Source: Endobugula sp965214375
GTDB taxonomy: Bacteria > Pseudomonadota > Gammaproteobacteria > Pseudomonadales > Cellvibrionaceae
Direction of reading: 5' to 3'
Length of the DNA: 64,000 nucleotides
Assembly: GCA_965214375.1 (NCBI GenBank)
Contig: OZ243947.1
Span: 1,674,001-1,738,000, forward strand
The position numbers and the translations under genes were made by a program. The notes under the pieces are model-generated. The model searched no databases and had not been told where the DNA came from. It worked only from the letters and a program-made list of their open reading frames with translations. Positions 18,003 through 28,069 of this stretch are shown one piece after another (the first letter of the stretch is position 1; each line of letters starts with the position of its first letter).

Positions 18003-19343
18003 ATGAAAAAATTACTACGCGGTTTACTGCTTTTCACTGTATCACTGACTGGTTCCGCAGCCTATGCGCTTGAGTCACAAGCAGCAAGCTTGATGGATAT
18101 CTACGAACTGGCCAGTAAAAATGATCATCAATTTAGATCCGAGTATGCCCAATATCTTGCTGACCGTGAAGCATCAGCCATTAATCGCGCCGCATTACTT
18201 CCGGATGTTACCTTAACAGGAACAGCCAGCGAAACAGACACTGATACTGAACCCTCAGGAATATCATCATCGACCGATGCAAGTAGTACCAGCTACCACG
18301 TGAGCCTGACACAGAATTTAATTAATCAAAACGCATGGCATACTTACCGACAAGGACAAGCACAAGAACAGCTGGCAGAAATTAGCTATCAGGCTAATGA
18401 ACAAGAATTAATCGTACGCACAGCACAGACCTATTTTGATACCTTGCGCAGAATTGATCAATTAAAAACTGGAGAAGCAGAAGAAAAAGCACAACAGACA
18501 TTGCTGGAGCAAACGAAACAGCGCTATGAAGTCGGCCTAATTCCTCTCAGCGACGTCCATGAGGTAAGAGCTGCTTATGATAATGCTGTTGCCAACCGTA
18601 TCAACAGTGAAGCTAATGTAGGCATACAATATGATTCACTTAGTGTGTTAACTGGAGAAATTCATACACAAATCGCACCTTTGAATAACAACTTTAATGC
18701 AACTCACCCCGAACCTGCCGAAAAAAGTGCTTGGGTGAGCTATGCCAAAGAAAACAACTTAACCTTGCTCGCCAGTGAATTATCAGCAGACGTTGCCAGA
18801 ATTGGTGCCAGAGCCGCTAAAAGTGGCCACTATCCTACATTAACAGGCTCACTTAGTTATTCCGATAGTAATCAGGAAGTTGAAGGCACCACCAGCTCTG
18901 ACAAAGAAACTGATTCAGGCACACTCAGCCTTAACTTCAGCATCCCGCTATATAAAGGTGGACGCCTTGCGGCACAACAACGTCAAGCTGAACAAAATGC
19001 TATACGTGCAGAAGAACAGTTTTTATTAGCACAACGGCAAACCATTCAAAATACACGATCGTTATATCTATCAGTCACTACAGCTATTGCACAAATCAAA
19101 GCGCGTAAACAGGCTATTGTGTCTACTGCAAGTGCGTTGGAAGCGGTCCAGGCCGGCTATGATGCGGGGACACGTAATATCGTCGATGTCGTTGATGCAC
19201 AAAGTGACCTTTATCAGGCACAAAGAAACTATTTTGACACGCTGTATGATTATATTATTAATACCCTACTATTAAAGCAAGCGGCAGGAAATTTACAGGT
19301 AGCCGATTTGGAAGCACTGGAAAATTCACTCAAAACACAATAA
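18003..19343 (+). CDS. tolC: TolC-type outer-membrane channel protein
   Basis: 446 residues from the ATG at 18003. A signal peptide ends near GSAAYALE. The two outer-membrane efflux protein repeats are visible: LMDIYELASKNDHQFRSEYAQYLADREAS...LLPDVTLTG, with QRYEVGLIPLSDVHEVRAAYDNAVANRINSE in the first half and ALEAVQAGYDAGTRNIVDVVDAQSDLYQAQRNY in the second. These are hallmarks of the TolC trimeric tunnel used by RND pumps and type I secretion. It is divergent from nudF, the standard neighbourhood. An earlier in-frame start at 17856 would precede the signal peptide and is rejected. Confidence 0.95.
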   Translation: MKKLLRGLLLFTVSLTGSAAYALESQAASLMDIYELASKNDHQFRSEYAQYLADREASAINRAALLPDVTLTGTASETDTDTEPSGISSSTDASSTSYHVSLTQNLINQNAWHTYRQGQAQEQLAEISYQANEQELIVRTAQTYFDTLRRIDQLKTGEAEEKAQQTLLEQTKQRYEVGLIPLSDVHEVRAAYDNAVANRINSEANVGIQYDSLSVLTGEIHTQIAPLNNNFNATHPEPAEKSAWVSYAKENNLTLLASELSADVARIGARAAKSGHYPTLTGSLSYSDSNQEVEGTTSSDKETDSGTLSLNFSIPLYKGGRLAAQQRQAEQNAIRAEEQFLLAQRQTIQNTRSLYLSVTTAIAQIKARKQAIVSTASALEAVQAGYDAGTRNIVDVVDAQSDLYQAQRNYFDTLYDYIINTLLLKQAAGNLQVADLEALENSLKTQ

Positions 19344-19355
19344 AAATACAATGAT

Positions 19356-19661
19356 ATGAAGTTGGTCTACACCCACTCCAACCCTTTTCATGTACACAAT
19401 GCAAGAAATATTGTGGAAGCACAGGGCATTGCTACACAATTAAAAAATTAATATGCGGCAGGAGCAGCTGGTGACCTTTCACCGATCGATACTTGGCTAG
19501 AACTTTGGGTAACACATGACTCTCACCATGAGATGGCTTTAAAGCTAATTAACAGCGCATTTGCAGAAGCAACAGATGAAAGCTGGCAATGTAAAAAATG
19601 CCAATAATATAATGACCCTTCTTTTGATTTATGCTGGTCGTGCCAAGCATTTCGCTATTAA
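19356..19661 (+). pseudogene. DUF2007 (putative signal-transducing, zinc-ribbon) protein with two in-frame TAA
   Basis: A 102-codon frame 13 bp after tolC. MKLVYTHSNPFHVHNARNIVEAQGIATQLKN starts a DUF2007 domain. YAAGAAGDLSPIDTWLELWV continues it, and the tail has two CxxC pairs (CKKC, CWSC) of a zinc ribbon. TAA codons at 19449-19451 and 19605-19607 break it. Both sit where related proteins carry glutamate (KN-E-YAAG and CQ-E-YNDPSF), so GAA to TAA is the simplest change each time. The 3' end overlaps waaA on the other strand by 33 bp. The conserved frame around both stops suggests recent inactivation. Confidence 0.75.
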
Positions 19662-20933
19662 TGGTTGCATTATTCCAAGCAAGGCCGACAAAGCACCGCG
19701 ATTATTATTCACATAGTGTTGCGCATTACTACCTAAACGTGCGGCAACTATCGGATTCGCTAATAATTCAGACAAAACCTGTAATAGCTGATCGCTATCA
19801 ATTAACCGTAAACCACCTTGATTGATTAAATCCTCGGAAATAGTAGAAAAGTTAAATACACTTTTTCCACTGATTATTGGCAAGCCCCACAGTGCTGGCT
19901 CCAACATATTATGCCCACCATGCGGAACAAAACCACCCCCAACAATCGCAATATCTGCCACACCATAAAGTAACATTAATTCACCCATGGTATCACCAAC
20001 GACCACTTGAACCTCAGTATCTATATTCTGATATTGACTGCGTAATGCAGTGGAAAACCCTGTTTTTTTAGCGGATTCATAGACATTAACAAACCGCTCT
20101 GGATGCCTTGGCACCAGTAGAAGAAGTATGTTCGCATATTGTTGAAGAAGTGTTTGAAATGCGTTTAATATCATTTCATCTTCACCTGCATGAGTACTAG
20201 CAGCAATAATAATTTTTCTCTTTCCTTGTAACGACCATTGTTGTTTTAATAACTTTGCTTTTTGAACCAACACGTCATCAAGAGAAATATCTAACTTAAT
20301 TGAACCCGTGACAATAATATTTTTTCCTCCTATCATAGATAAACGATCTGCATCTGCCTGCGATTGTGCAGCAATACAAGAAAAGCAAGCAACAGCCTGT
20401 TTAGATAGGGAAGAAAATCGTTGATAGCCACGCAGTGATTTTTCTGATAACCGCGCATTCATTAACATGGTAGAAATGCGTCTTTTTCTACAAGCCAATA
20501 ACGTATTAGGCCATATTTCGGTTTCCATAAAAAATGCAGCAACCGGATTGATACAATTAAGAAATCGAGCGATACAATTCGGCAGATCGTAGGGCATATA
20601 ACAATGAAGAATGTGCTGCTCTTGCAATGCTTGAAAAAACAACGCTTGCACCTGAGCGGAACCCGTTGGTGTTGTTGTCGTTATTACTAATTGGCAGTCA
20701 GCATTTTCTTCAAGCAAGGCATCAATAACGGGTTTAGCCGCCAACGTTTCACCAACCGACACGGTATGAACCCAGATAACTGGCTGCTTAATAGCCAATT
20801 TAAACGGCACAAAAGCAAAACGTTCACCCATACGCGCACGATAAGCAGGCACTTTAATACTGCGCCAATAAAGGCGCAATACAACAAATGGTAATAGAAG
20901 ATAAAAAAACAGTGTATAGGAAAAGCGCATCAT
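19629..20933 (-). CDS. waaA: 3-deoxy-D-manno-octulosonic acid (Kdo) transferase WaaA
   Basis: About 434 residues. This inner-membrane-associated GT30 enzyme transfers Kdo to lipid A precursor. There is an N-terminal membrane anchor (FSYTLFFYLLLPFVVLRLYWR), then RMGERFAF, WVHTVSVGETLAAKPV (containing the catalytic Glu), VAAFFMETEIWPN and the C-terminal nucleotide-sugar domain with GGGFVPHGGHNMLEPA. The start is the ATGATG at 20933, 2 bp before the msbA stop is complete; ATG at 20945 is possible. Co-transcribed with msbA. Confidence 0.95.
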   Translation of the reverse strand: MMRFSYTLFFYLLLPFVVLRLYWRSIKVPAYRARMGERFAFVPFKLAIKQPVIWVHTVSVGETLAAKPVIDALLEENADCQLVITTTTPTGSAQVQALFFQALQEQHILHCYMPYDLPNCIARFLNCINPVAAFFMETEIWPNTLLACRKRRISTMLMNARLSEKSLRGYQRFSSLSKQAVACFSCIAAQSQADADRLSMIGGKNIIVTGSIKLDISLDDVLVQKAKLLKQQWSLQGKRKIIIAASTHAGEDEMILNAFQTLLQQYANILLLLVPRHPERFVNVYESAKKTGFSTALRSQYQNIDTEVQVVVGDTMGELMLLYGVADIAIVGGGFVPHGGHNMLEPALWGLPIISGKSVFNFSTISEDLINQGGLRLIDSDQLLQVLSELLANPIVAARLGSNAQHYVNNNRGALSALLGIMQPLIAKCLARPA

Positions 20934-20934
20934 A

Positions 20935-22668
20935 TCATTCGTCATTAAAACCCTGTTGATGCAACTGCGTATAGTAGCCGTTCGCCGCCAACAGTTCTTT
21001 ATGATGACCTTGCTCAACAATACGTCCTTGATCCAAGACAATAATTCTGTCTGCGTTTTCTATTGTCGACAATCGGTGCGCAATAATTAATGTCGTTTTA
21101 CCTTCGATTGCAGTATTCAGCGCATCCTGTATAAAACGTTCTGATTCCGTATCCAATGCGGAGGTTGCTTCGTCCAAGATCAATATTGGAGAATCTTTTA
21201 ACAATGCTCTAGCGATAGCAATACGTTGTCGCTGACCTCCAGACAAACGCGTACCATTTTCACCCACCAAGGTATGTATACCTTCCGGTAAATCACCAAT
21301 AAATTCCCAAGCATTGGCGCACTTTGCGGCTTGAATAACCTGTTCTTGTGTTGCAGATTGCTGATCGCCATAGGCAATATTATTAAACAAAGTATCATTA
21401 AACAGCGTAATATTTTGATTGACCAATGAAATTTGCTGGCGCAAAAACGTGAGCTCATAGTCTTTCACATTACGCCCATCAAGATAAATATGGCCTTTGG
21501 CAACATCATAAAAACGCGGCAATAAACCAACCAATGTCGTTTTACCACTACCTGAACGACCTACTAATGCAACCGTTTCTCCTGCATTAATAGTGAAGGA
21601 CACTTTAGATAATGCACTTTTTTCTGCAACGGGATATGCAAATTCAACATTAGCAAAAACAATTTTCCCAGCAACCTCTCCAGAAGAAACCTTTCCTATA
21701 TTTTTCTCAGGAGCAACATCCAACTGCGAGAAAATACTATCTGAAGCAGCAATACCTTTTTGAATATTATTCATCACTTCTGTTAACTGACGCACAGATT
21801 TAGGAATTAAAAATGCAGCTGTTAGATACGCAATAAAATCACCCGCCGTTTCATCCTGCATATAGCTCAAAGCAAGAAAAACAACAACCGCTAATGCCAA
21901 AGCGATAAGAAACTGCGTCACAGGTGTCGCCAAGGCCGCAGTAACAACCAATTTCATATTTTGCTTATAATTATTATAGCTTTCCTTTTCAAAACGTTTT
22001 CTCTCGTATAACTCTCCACCAAAAATACGCATTACCTGAAAATTATTAATCATTTCAGAACAGACATGGGTTATATCTCCCATGCTGTACTGCAAGCGCG
22101 CACTTAAATTACGCATACGTTTACTTATTTTTGAAACGATAACACCCAATACTGGCGCAATAACTAAAAATACTAAAGTTATTTTCCAGTCCATCCACAA
22201 TAAGTAACCCAGCAAAAAAACAACTGTTGCACCTTCACGGATAATAATCTTCAAAGCATCTGTTACTGCTTGCGTCACTTGCAAAACATCGAAGGTAATA
22301 CGTGAAATTAATTCACCAGAGTTGTATTGATCAAAATAATCGTTTGGCAAACACGTCAAGTGATTAAACAACTTTTTTCGTTGCGTATGCACAACCCCAA
22401 AAGCCACACGCGCCATACCATAGTCACCCACAAAGGTACCGATACCTCGCACAAAAACAATACCAACCGCCATTAAAGGAATCATGTAACGTGCTTGTTT
22501 ATCCGGATTAGTAATTGCATCAGTGATTTCCCCCAACAACCAAGCCATCAGAGGCTGCGTTAACGCAAAGATAAGGAAACCCGCCACTCCGAGAGCAAAC
22601 ATCGGTATATGTGGTTTCACATAGGATAACAATCGAATGTAGAGCTCTGTATCGCTGTTTTTCTGCAT
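20935..22668 (-). CDS. msbA: Lipid A export ATP-binding/permease protein MsbA
   Basis: A 577-residue half-size ABC exporter that flips lipid A-core across the inner membrane. An N-terminal six-helix transmembrane domain spans about residues 15-310. The nucleotide-binding domain has Walker A GRSGSGKTT, the Q-loop, ABC signature LSGGQRQRIAIARALL, Walker B ILILDEATSALD and the H-loop IIAHRLST. It sits directly upstream of waaA, overlapping it, in the common msbA-waaA arrangement. Fully open. Confidence 0.96.
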   Translation of the reverse strand: MQKNSDTELYIRLLSYVKPHIPMFALGVAGFLIFALTQPLMAWLLGEITDAITNPDKQARYMIPLMAVGIVFVRGIGTFVGDYGMARVAFGVVHTQRKKLFNHLTCLPNDYFDQYNSGELISRITFDVLQVTQAVTDALKIIIREGATVVFLLGYLLWMDWKITLVFLVIAPVLGVIVSKISKRMRNLSARLQYSMGDITHVCSEMINNFQVMRIFGGELYERKRFEKESYNNYKQNMKLVVTAALATPVTQFLIALALAVVVFLALSYMQDETAGDFIAYLTAAFLIPKSVRQLTEVMNNIQKGIAASDSIFSQLDVAPEKNIGKVSSGEVAGKIVFANVEFAYPVAEKSALSKVSFTINAGETVALVGRSGSGKTTLVGLLPRFYDVAKGHIYLDGRNVKDYELTFLRQQISLVNQNITLFNDTLFNNIAYGDQQSATQEQVIQAAKCANAWEFIGDLPEGIHTLVGENGTRLSGGQRQRIAIARALLKDSPILILDEATSALDTESERFIQDALNTAIEGKTTLIIAHRLSTIENADRIIVLDQGRIVEQGHHKELLAANGYYTQLHQQGFNDE

Positions 22669-22774
22669 ATTATTAAATCGAAGCGTAAAGTATCTTGCTT
22701 AATAAATTCGTGATCTATATTGTAACGGTTTTATCCGGAAAAGGCTTGTTTCAACAGACGACAGAAATAAAAAA

Positions 22775-23842
22775 CTACAGCATGTTGCGAATAGATTGAT
22801 ACAATTCAAGATGTTGGTTCGCTAGGTTTTTCCAACTCAAACCTAAAGAAGGAACAGCTTCTGCGTGATTTATGGCTTGCCAACAGGCTTGTGCCCATTG
22901 ATCTTGTGTATACTCGAGAGGCAAGACTGCACCCTGGGAATTTTTTATCAGGCTAGCAACTCCACATTGATCAGAAATGATCACAGGAACGCCTACCGCA
23001 TTTGCCTCCGCAACAACCATACCAAAAGGTTCAGCTCTTGCAGGGTGGAGCAAAACATCGATACGACCAAAGAAATCTTGGGGCTTTACCCAACCTGCTA
23101 GAGTATAGGCATCTTGGGGCCACCTTTTAAATAAATGGGCAACCTCTTTGACGTCACAACCCGCCACTAAAAAATGTATTTCCGGATTTTTTCGGCGTAA
23201 GTTCTCAGTAATACCACAGGCAATATCTAAACCCTTACGCCACCATTCCTTGCCCATAAAACCAATGATTTTAGCACCACGAGAACGCTCGATAGTACTG
23301 TAAAAATCTTCAACACCCGGGTAGGCAGGTTCTGACAACCTGTCTCTAATAACCGGGTAAAAATTTACCAACTGGGAAGCAATCAATGGCGAATTTGGCA
23401 AAACTGCTTTCACTGTCGGCGCCGTCAACTCACGCTTTTCAAGATAAGACCACATATGAATTCTTGGCGACAAGATATCCAGAAAACGCTTTTTACGATT
23501 TACAAATGGAGGACCATGAAAAGTTGTTACATGATGCAATTCCGATCGCTCGTGACTATGAATGATTATTGATGAATCAATATTTTCCAACACATACGAA
23601 GACACTTTTCTAGAAAATAACCACTGCCCTAACCAGCGAGGCTTACGACAAGTTTCACCAAGCTCTACAATTTGTAACCTCGAAGGATCAGATTTCACAT
23701 CCTCAACGTTAAGGTAATGATTTTCACAAAAAACAGTTATAGAACATCCCTTGCGCGCCAACTCTAACGTTAACTGTCGCACATAATGCTCCATACCACC
23801 GACAGAACCATAACGGCGTACGATGTGTATTACGTCAAGCAT
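22775..23842 (-). CDS. Glycosyltransferase family 4, LPS core (WaaG-like)
   Basis: 355-residue GT-B enzyme. The N-terminal half starts LDVIHIVRRYGSVGGMEHYVRQLTLELARKG, with the glycine-rich acceptor loop and HERSELHHVTTFHGPP. The C-terminal half has IGFMGKEWWRKGLDIACG and the retaining GT4 donor motif LHPARAEPFGMVVAEANAVGVPVI (E-x7-E). It probably adds a hexose to the LPS inner core. It lies between msbA and a GT2 gene whose stop is 2 bp away. The acceptor sugar cannot be determined. Confidence 0.85.
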   Translation of the reverse strand: MLDVIHIVRRYGSVGGMEHYVRQLTLELARKGCSITVFCENHYLNVEDVKSDPSRLQIVELGETCRKPRWLGQWLFSRKVSSYVLENIDSSIIIHSHERSELHHVTTFHGPPFVNRKKRFLDILSPRIHMWSYLEKRELTAPTVKAVLPNSPLIASQLVNFYPVIRDRLSEPAYPGVEDFYSTIERSRGAKIIGFMGKEWWRKGLDIACGITENLRRKNPEIHFLVAGCDVKEVAHLFKRWPQDAYTLAGWVKPQDFFGRIDVLLHPARAEPFGMVVAEANAVGVPVIISDQCGVASLIKNSQGAVLPLEYTQDQWAQACWQAINHAEAVPSLGLSWKNLANQHLELYQSIRNML

Positions 23843-23844
23843 AA

Positions 23845-24639
23845 TTACATCGGCAAATACTTATTGATTCCATTATCACACCACACCCATTTTTCTCGCA
23901 GGCATTGCTCTAACAACATATCGTTTTCAGCAAGACATTGACGAGAGTTTTCAACATGATACAAATGATACGCTGTAGCCATAAACTTTAATTTTAACCG
24001 CTCTTTGCCTATATGTAATAGACGTGCCGTCAACTCACTGTCTTCTCGACCCCAACCAAAAAAATCTTCATTAAAACCATTAACCCGCAACAAATCATCG
24101 CGCCACACCGCAAAATTACAGGTTCTGGCACCTACCAAACCGTGTATTGTTCGGCTAAACACAGAAGATAAAAGAGAGCTATTCAACACATTAAAGCGAT
24201 TACCAATCCCCAATGTGAAAAATCCGATAGAAGCATCATCGGCAAGTATACTTTGCGCAGTTTCCGCAGAGGTAATAACACGCCCACCCTGAACCATAAC
24301 TCCTTTTCGAGCAATAGCCGCATGATCTCTGATAAAATTCTGATGCAAAATCATATCACCATCAATCATCACCACATAATCAGACTTTGATTGCGCAATC
24401 GCTTTATTACGTATCGCAGCAGCACGAAAACCTTTATCCTCTTGCCAACAATGAATTAATGAGCAAGGAAAATCTGACATTTTTTCTTGTATCATTAAAC
24501 GTGTATCGTCTCTAGATCCATCATCTGCAATAACAACCTCAGATGGCAGCACTGTTTGATTTGCAACACTCAACAGCACTCTATCCAGCGCTTCTTTCCA
24601 GTTATAAGTAGTAATAATAAGAGAAACAGAATCAACCAT
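23845..24639 (-). CDS. Glycosyltransferase family 2
   Basis: 264-residue GT-A enzyme. SLIITTYNWKEALDRVLLSVANQT, VIADDGSRDDTR and the DxD-like MIDGDMILHQNFI form the nucleotide-sugar site. FNEDFFGWGREDSELTARLLH is the galactosyltransferase-type C-terminal motif (Glyco_tranf_7C-like). It is likely an LPS core hexosyltransferase. It is packed between two other glycosyltransferase genes, with 2 bp and 8 bp spacings. Confidence 0.88.
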   Translation of the reverse strand: MVDSVSLIITTYNWKEALDRVLLSVANQTVLPSEVVIADDGSRDDTRLMIQEKMSDFPCSLIHCWQEDKGFRAAAIRNKAIAQSKSDYVVMIDGDMILHQNFIRDHAAIARKGVMVQGGRVITSAETAQSILADDASIGFFTLGIGNRFNVLNSSLLSSVFSRTIHGLVGARTCNFAVWRDDLLRVNGFNEDFFGWGREDSELTARLLHIGKERLKLKFMATAYHLYHVENSRQCLAENDMLLEQCLREKWVWCDNGINKYLPM

Positions 24640-24647
24640 ATTGATAT

Positions 24648-25436
24648 TTATTGCCTACGCAAAGGTTCAACACTGGGGGGAGACCAATCAGAATCTTTTT
24701 CTGCTTTTTTAGCATAACGATAAAAAGTACCTTCAAAATTACCAAGAGCAATAACAAACCCTGGCCAACCATCCAAAAATCCTCGCTTAATAATATAGTG
24801 TTTTAAAAAAGACCAAACACCATGCAACAGAGCTCGAGAAAAACTGGCTTTTTTACCTCTACCATCCAACTTTAAGGCTCCCAGAGTTGAATAACGATTA
24901 CTTTTATGCATTACTTCATCAAGATTTTTAAACGGGATTTGCCATATTGCATATTGCAATACACCGATAGGTTTTTCGCTATGCGCCACATAACCTTCAT
25001 GTACTGGATCCATGGTATAGGACATTGCTTGCTTACGAAAAAGCTGTGGCTGCCTAAAATTAGGGTACCAACCAGAGTACTTTATCCAACGCCCCATAAA
25101 GAAATTTCGCCGAGGAACACGGTAAATGTCAATCGCAGAATCACCCTGAACAATGGCAAGAATTTCATCCCGAACTTCAGGGGTACAACGCTCATCTGAA
25201 TCCAAACTAAAAATCCACTCGTACTGACAGGCGGCAATTGCCTGATTTCTCAAATCCCCAAAGCCTTTAAAAGGAATCTGAACGACTCTAGCACCCAACG
25301 ATTCCGCCAGCTCAATCGTTCCATCTGTACTGGCGGAATCAGCAAGAATAATTTCATCGGCCCACAGCACTGAACTAATACAATCTCTAATTTTTTCTAC
25401 TTCATTATAAGCAATAATATAGGCGGATATTTTCAT
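24648..25436 (-). CDS. Glycosyltransferase family 2, WaaE/KdtX-like
   Basis: 262 residues. AYIIAYNEVEKIRDCISSVLWADEIILADSASTDGT with FSLDSDERCTPEV (DxD) and RNFFMGRWIKYSGWYPNFRQPQLFRK are characteristic of the WaaE/KdtX beta-1,4-glucosyltransferase group acting on inner-core heptose I. It is second in the waaL-led cluster. The donor sugar is inferred by family only. Confidence 0.88.
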   Translation of the reverse strand: MKISAYIIAYNEVEKIRDCISSVLWADEIILADSASTDGTIELAESLGARVVQIPFKGFGDLRNQAIAACQYEWIFSLDSDERCTPEVRDEILAIVQGDSAIDIYRVPRRNFFMGRWIKYSGWYPNFRQPQLFRKQAMSYTMDPVHEGYVAHSEKPIGVLQYAIWQIPFKNLDEVMHKSNRYSTLGALKLDGRGKKASFSRALLHGVWSFLKHYIIKRGFLDGWPGFVIALGNFEGTFYRYAKKAEKDSDWSPPSVEPLRRQ

Positions 25437-25514
25437 AATTAATAAGCCATAAAAAGTGATTTATTATACTAAAATTTACCCCAAGCATTGACCAAAAAAA
25501 CGATCAAATACAGA

Positions 25515-26771
25515 TCACCCCTGTATTTTTTGAGATTTCATGCGCAAACTAAAAATCAAAAACCATGTAAGCACAAGACACAACCAACCAATAGATCCGA
25601 TTCGATCAAAAAATATAGCAACCCACATAAAAACATTAAACATAATACAAACAAACAGAGCAAAAGCCTGCACACCATTGGAAACCGGCAAAGTTTTCAT
25701 TGCGTAGTATACTGGCATCAAAAGAATCAGAGTATAAATAAAAAATACCGGGTATCCTACAGCAACTAATATATCTAAATATTGATTATGCGGCTGACCA
25801 TAACTGAAACTCTTATCAACAACATACTGCAACATTAACTCAGGAGACCTATTAGCCCCATAGCCTACACCCCAAAAAGGGTTATCCAGACTAAGATATA
25901 AATTTGCCCTCCAATGCTCCAACCGATATTTTTCACTATAGGTTGACAAAAAAACCATATCCTCAACTCGATCTTTAAAAACAACAAAAATAAAAATAGC
26001 AATAACAAAAGGAATAACGAGAAAACAATAGCTTAATCTAAAAGAAAAAAACCTTGTAGCAAAAAAAACAAAAACAAAAGACACAATGATACCAATCCAG
26101 GCACCCCTAACTTGCGTTAGAATACAAACAACAAACCATGAAAAAAACAAAACCGCGAAAAAAAACTTATAAACTTTATTAGAGCAATAAAAGCACAGAA
26201 AAAGACTAAACAATGAATAAAAAAATGAAATCTTTGCAAAAAGCATTGGATTATATAGCCAGCCAGGCCTCTCAACACCTAAATGCGAACCACCAAAAAA
26301 CTTTGCAATATTATAATAACCTAAAAAAAACCTTAACAAAGAATCCAAAACAACAACAAAACTAACAAAAACAAAAGTTAGCAGAAAAAAATTAACCAAA
26401 TTTTTATTATCCAAGCCATTATTATTGTAAAAAACACAGAACGCCGGCAAAGAAAAAATCATCAAAAGAAACCATCTTGCACGCCGAACGGAATACAAAA
26501 AATCCTCACTACCAAAACCCAAGTGATAAGCATTTATAGCAAGATAAAAGATTATATAAGAAAAAATTAATATATAAAAAAAAGAAAAATATTTAAAGAA
26601 TTGTAATATTATTTTTTTTTCAACAGAACACAAATATACAGCACAGACCACAACACTAAGAAACACCGTAAAATTATGCAGCCCTTGATTAGCCAAGACC
26701 CCAAAAAATAAAAACAAAAAACACAACGGGACGAACCAGAAGGATATAGTTCTTTCCTGAGAACTATTCAT
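25515..26771 (-). CDS. waaL: O-antigen ligase family protein (WaaL-like)
   Basis: 418-residue polytopic inner-membrane protein with about 11-12 hydrophobic segments. The Wzy_C/O-antigen ligase region holds RGAWIGIIVSFVF, then a periplasmic loop LEHWRANLYLSLDNPFWGVGYGANRSPE with the GHPHN-like motif YGQPHNQYLDILVAVGYP, which carries the histidine essential in WaaL ligases. Within an LPS cluster, WaaL is likelier than Wzy polymerase. Codon use is far more A/T-rich than neighbours (long A and T runs), a common mark of horizontally exchanged surface-polysaccharide genes. First gene of the minus-strand LPS run. Confidence 0.85.
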   Translation of the reverse strand: MNSSQERTISFWFVPLCFLFLFFGVLANQGLHNFTVFLSVVVCAVYLCSVEKKIILQFFKYFSFFYILIFSYIIFYLAINAYHLGFGSEDFLYSVRRARWFLLMIFSLPAFCVFYNNNGLDNKNLVNFFLLTFVFVSFVVVLDSLLRFFLGYYNIAKFFGGSHLGVERPGWLYNPMLFAKISFFYSLFSLFLCFYCSNKVYKFFFAVLFFSWFVVCILTQVRGAWIGIIVSFVFVFFATRFFSFRLSYCFLVIPFVIAIFIFVVFKDRVEDMVFLSTYSEKYRLEHWRANLYLSLDNPFWGVGYGANRSPELMLQYVVDKSFSYGQPHNQYLDILVAVGYPVFFIYTLILLMPVYYAMKTLPVSNGVQAFALFVCIMFNVFMWVAIFFDRIGSIGWLCLVLTWFLIFSLRMKSQKIQG

Positions 26772-26860
26772 GGAAAAACACCTAAAAAAGTCGTATTATA
26801 ACCCAAATACCAAGAACATACAGCAAACAACCTCGTAAAATATAGCGCCGTAAAACACTT

Positions 26861-28069
26861 ATGAACAAGATAGAAACAGACATCATCGTTATAGGCTCTG
26901 GCGTTGCCGGCCTATGGCTACATCACAGCCTCAACGATATCGGTTATCACTGCACTTTAATAGAAAAGAGCTATATTGGTGGCAAGCAAACGCTGAGCTC
27001 ACAAGGCATTATTCATGGCGGAACCAAGTACGCCTTAAACGGCGTACTATCGGGAGCAGCCTCGGCAATCGTAGATATGCCTACGCGATGGCTATCTTGC
27101 CTGAATGGCTCGGGCGACATTGACCTAAGCAAAACCACTATAATGTCAAACCATCAATTAATGTGGTCAACACAGTCCCTATCGTCAAAATTGGTCTCTT
27201 TTTTTTCTAGCAAAGCATTAAGCAGTCGCATTAACACTCTCGAGCCTTCAAACTTCCCGGATTTTTTCTCGCATAAAAACTTCAAAGGCAACTTATATCA
27301 ACTTAACGAACCCGTATTAGATACAAAAACACTAATAGAAAATCTTTCTGAAAAATGGCAACATCGAATACTGTCAGGCACACACATAACGGAATATATA
27401 AAAAACCAAGAAGGCAACGTAAAGTCTATTAAGCTTGATGACAATACTGAAATTAGACTTCAATATATTGTGCTAACCGCAGGCGAAGGCAACGAAGCTC
27501 TTCTGAAGACACTGAATCTTCATTCACCCAAAATGCAGTGTCGCCCACTAAACATGGTGCTCGCAAAGTCTGCTTCACTGCCACCGTTGTATGCCCATTG
27601 TATTGGCGCCAACACCAAACCCATTGCTACCATCACCTCACACCAGCATAGTGACGGCGATACCATTTGGTACATCGGTGGCAATATCGCAGAACAGGGC
27701 GTTGGCATTAATGATGGCACACTGATAACCAATACTATCAATACACTAAATACGATTATGCCTTGGTTCTCAACAGATAATATCGAATGGGGCACTCATA
27801 GCATTAACCGTGCAGAACCAGCAAAAAACAATTTAACACGGCCAGACACTGCTTTTGTAGAAGCACACAAAAATATTATTACCGCCTGGCCAACAAAGCT
27901 GGCTCTGACACCCAACCTATCTGATAAAATTGTTGAATTACTTACACAAAAAATAGAGCCTCTAAATCAGCAACCAACAAATGATGAAATTCTGCAGTCA
28001 TGGCAAAAAAAACAACCCATTAAACAATCACCAACACTTTGGGACTCAGTAATCTACCATCATGCATAA
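26861..28069 (+). CDS. FAD-dependent oxidoreductase (DAO/glycerol-3-phosphate dehydrogenase-like)
   Basis: 402 residues. The N-terminal dinucleotide fold IIVIGSGVAGLWLHHSLNDIGYHCTLIEK carries GxGxxG with a terminal acidic residue. SSQGIIHGGTKYALNG follows, like the DAO-family flavin loop with histidine. Substrate unknown. It overlaps the following aldo/keto reductase by 8 bp, so the two are translationally coupled. It lies on the opposite strand between the two LPS operons, a placement that suggests a linked sugar or cell-envelope redox step, but that is inference. Confidence 0.8.
   Translation: MNKIETDIIVIGSGVAGLWLHHSLNDIGYHCTLIEKSYIGGKQTLSSQGIIHGGTKYALNGVLSGAASAIVDMPTRWLSCLNGSGDIDLSKTTIMSNHQLMWSTQSLSSKLVSFFSSKALSSRINTLEPSNFPDFFSHKNFKGNLYQLNEPVLDTKTLIENLSEKWQHRILSGTHITEYIKNQEGNVKSIKLDDNTEIRLQYIVLTAGEGNEALLKTLNLHSPKMQCRPLNMVLAKSASLPPLYAHCIGANTKPIATITSHQHSDGDTIWYIGGNIAEQGVGINDGTLITNTINTLNTIMPWFSTDNIEWGTHSINRAEPAKNNLTRPDTAFVEAHKNIITAWPTKLALTPNLSDKIVELLTQKIEPLNQQPTNDEILQSWQKKQPIKQSPTLWDSVIYHHA

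Noticed and set aside
22670..22774. Frameshift or missing gene between msbA and the glycosyltransferase
   Set aside because: The 105-bp gap shows no coding pattern on either strand.
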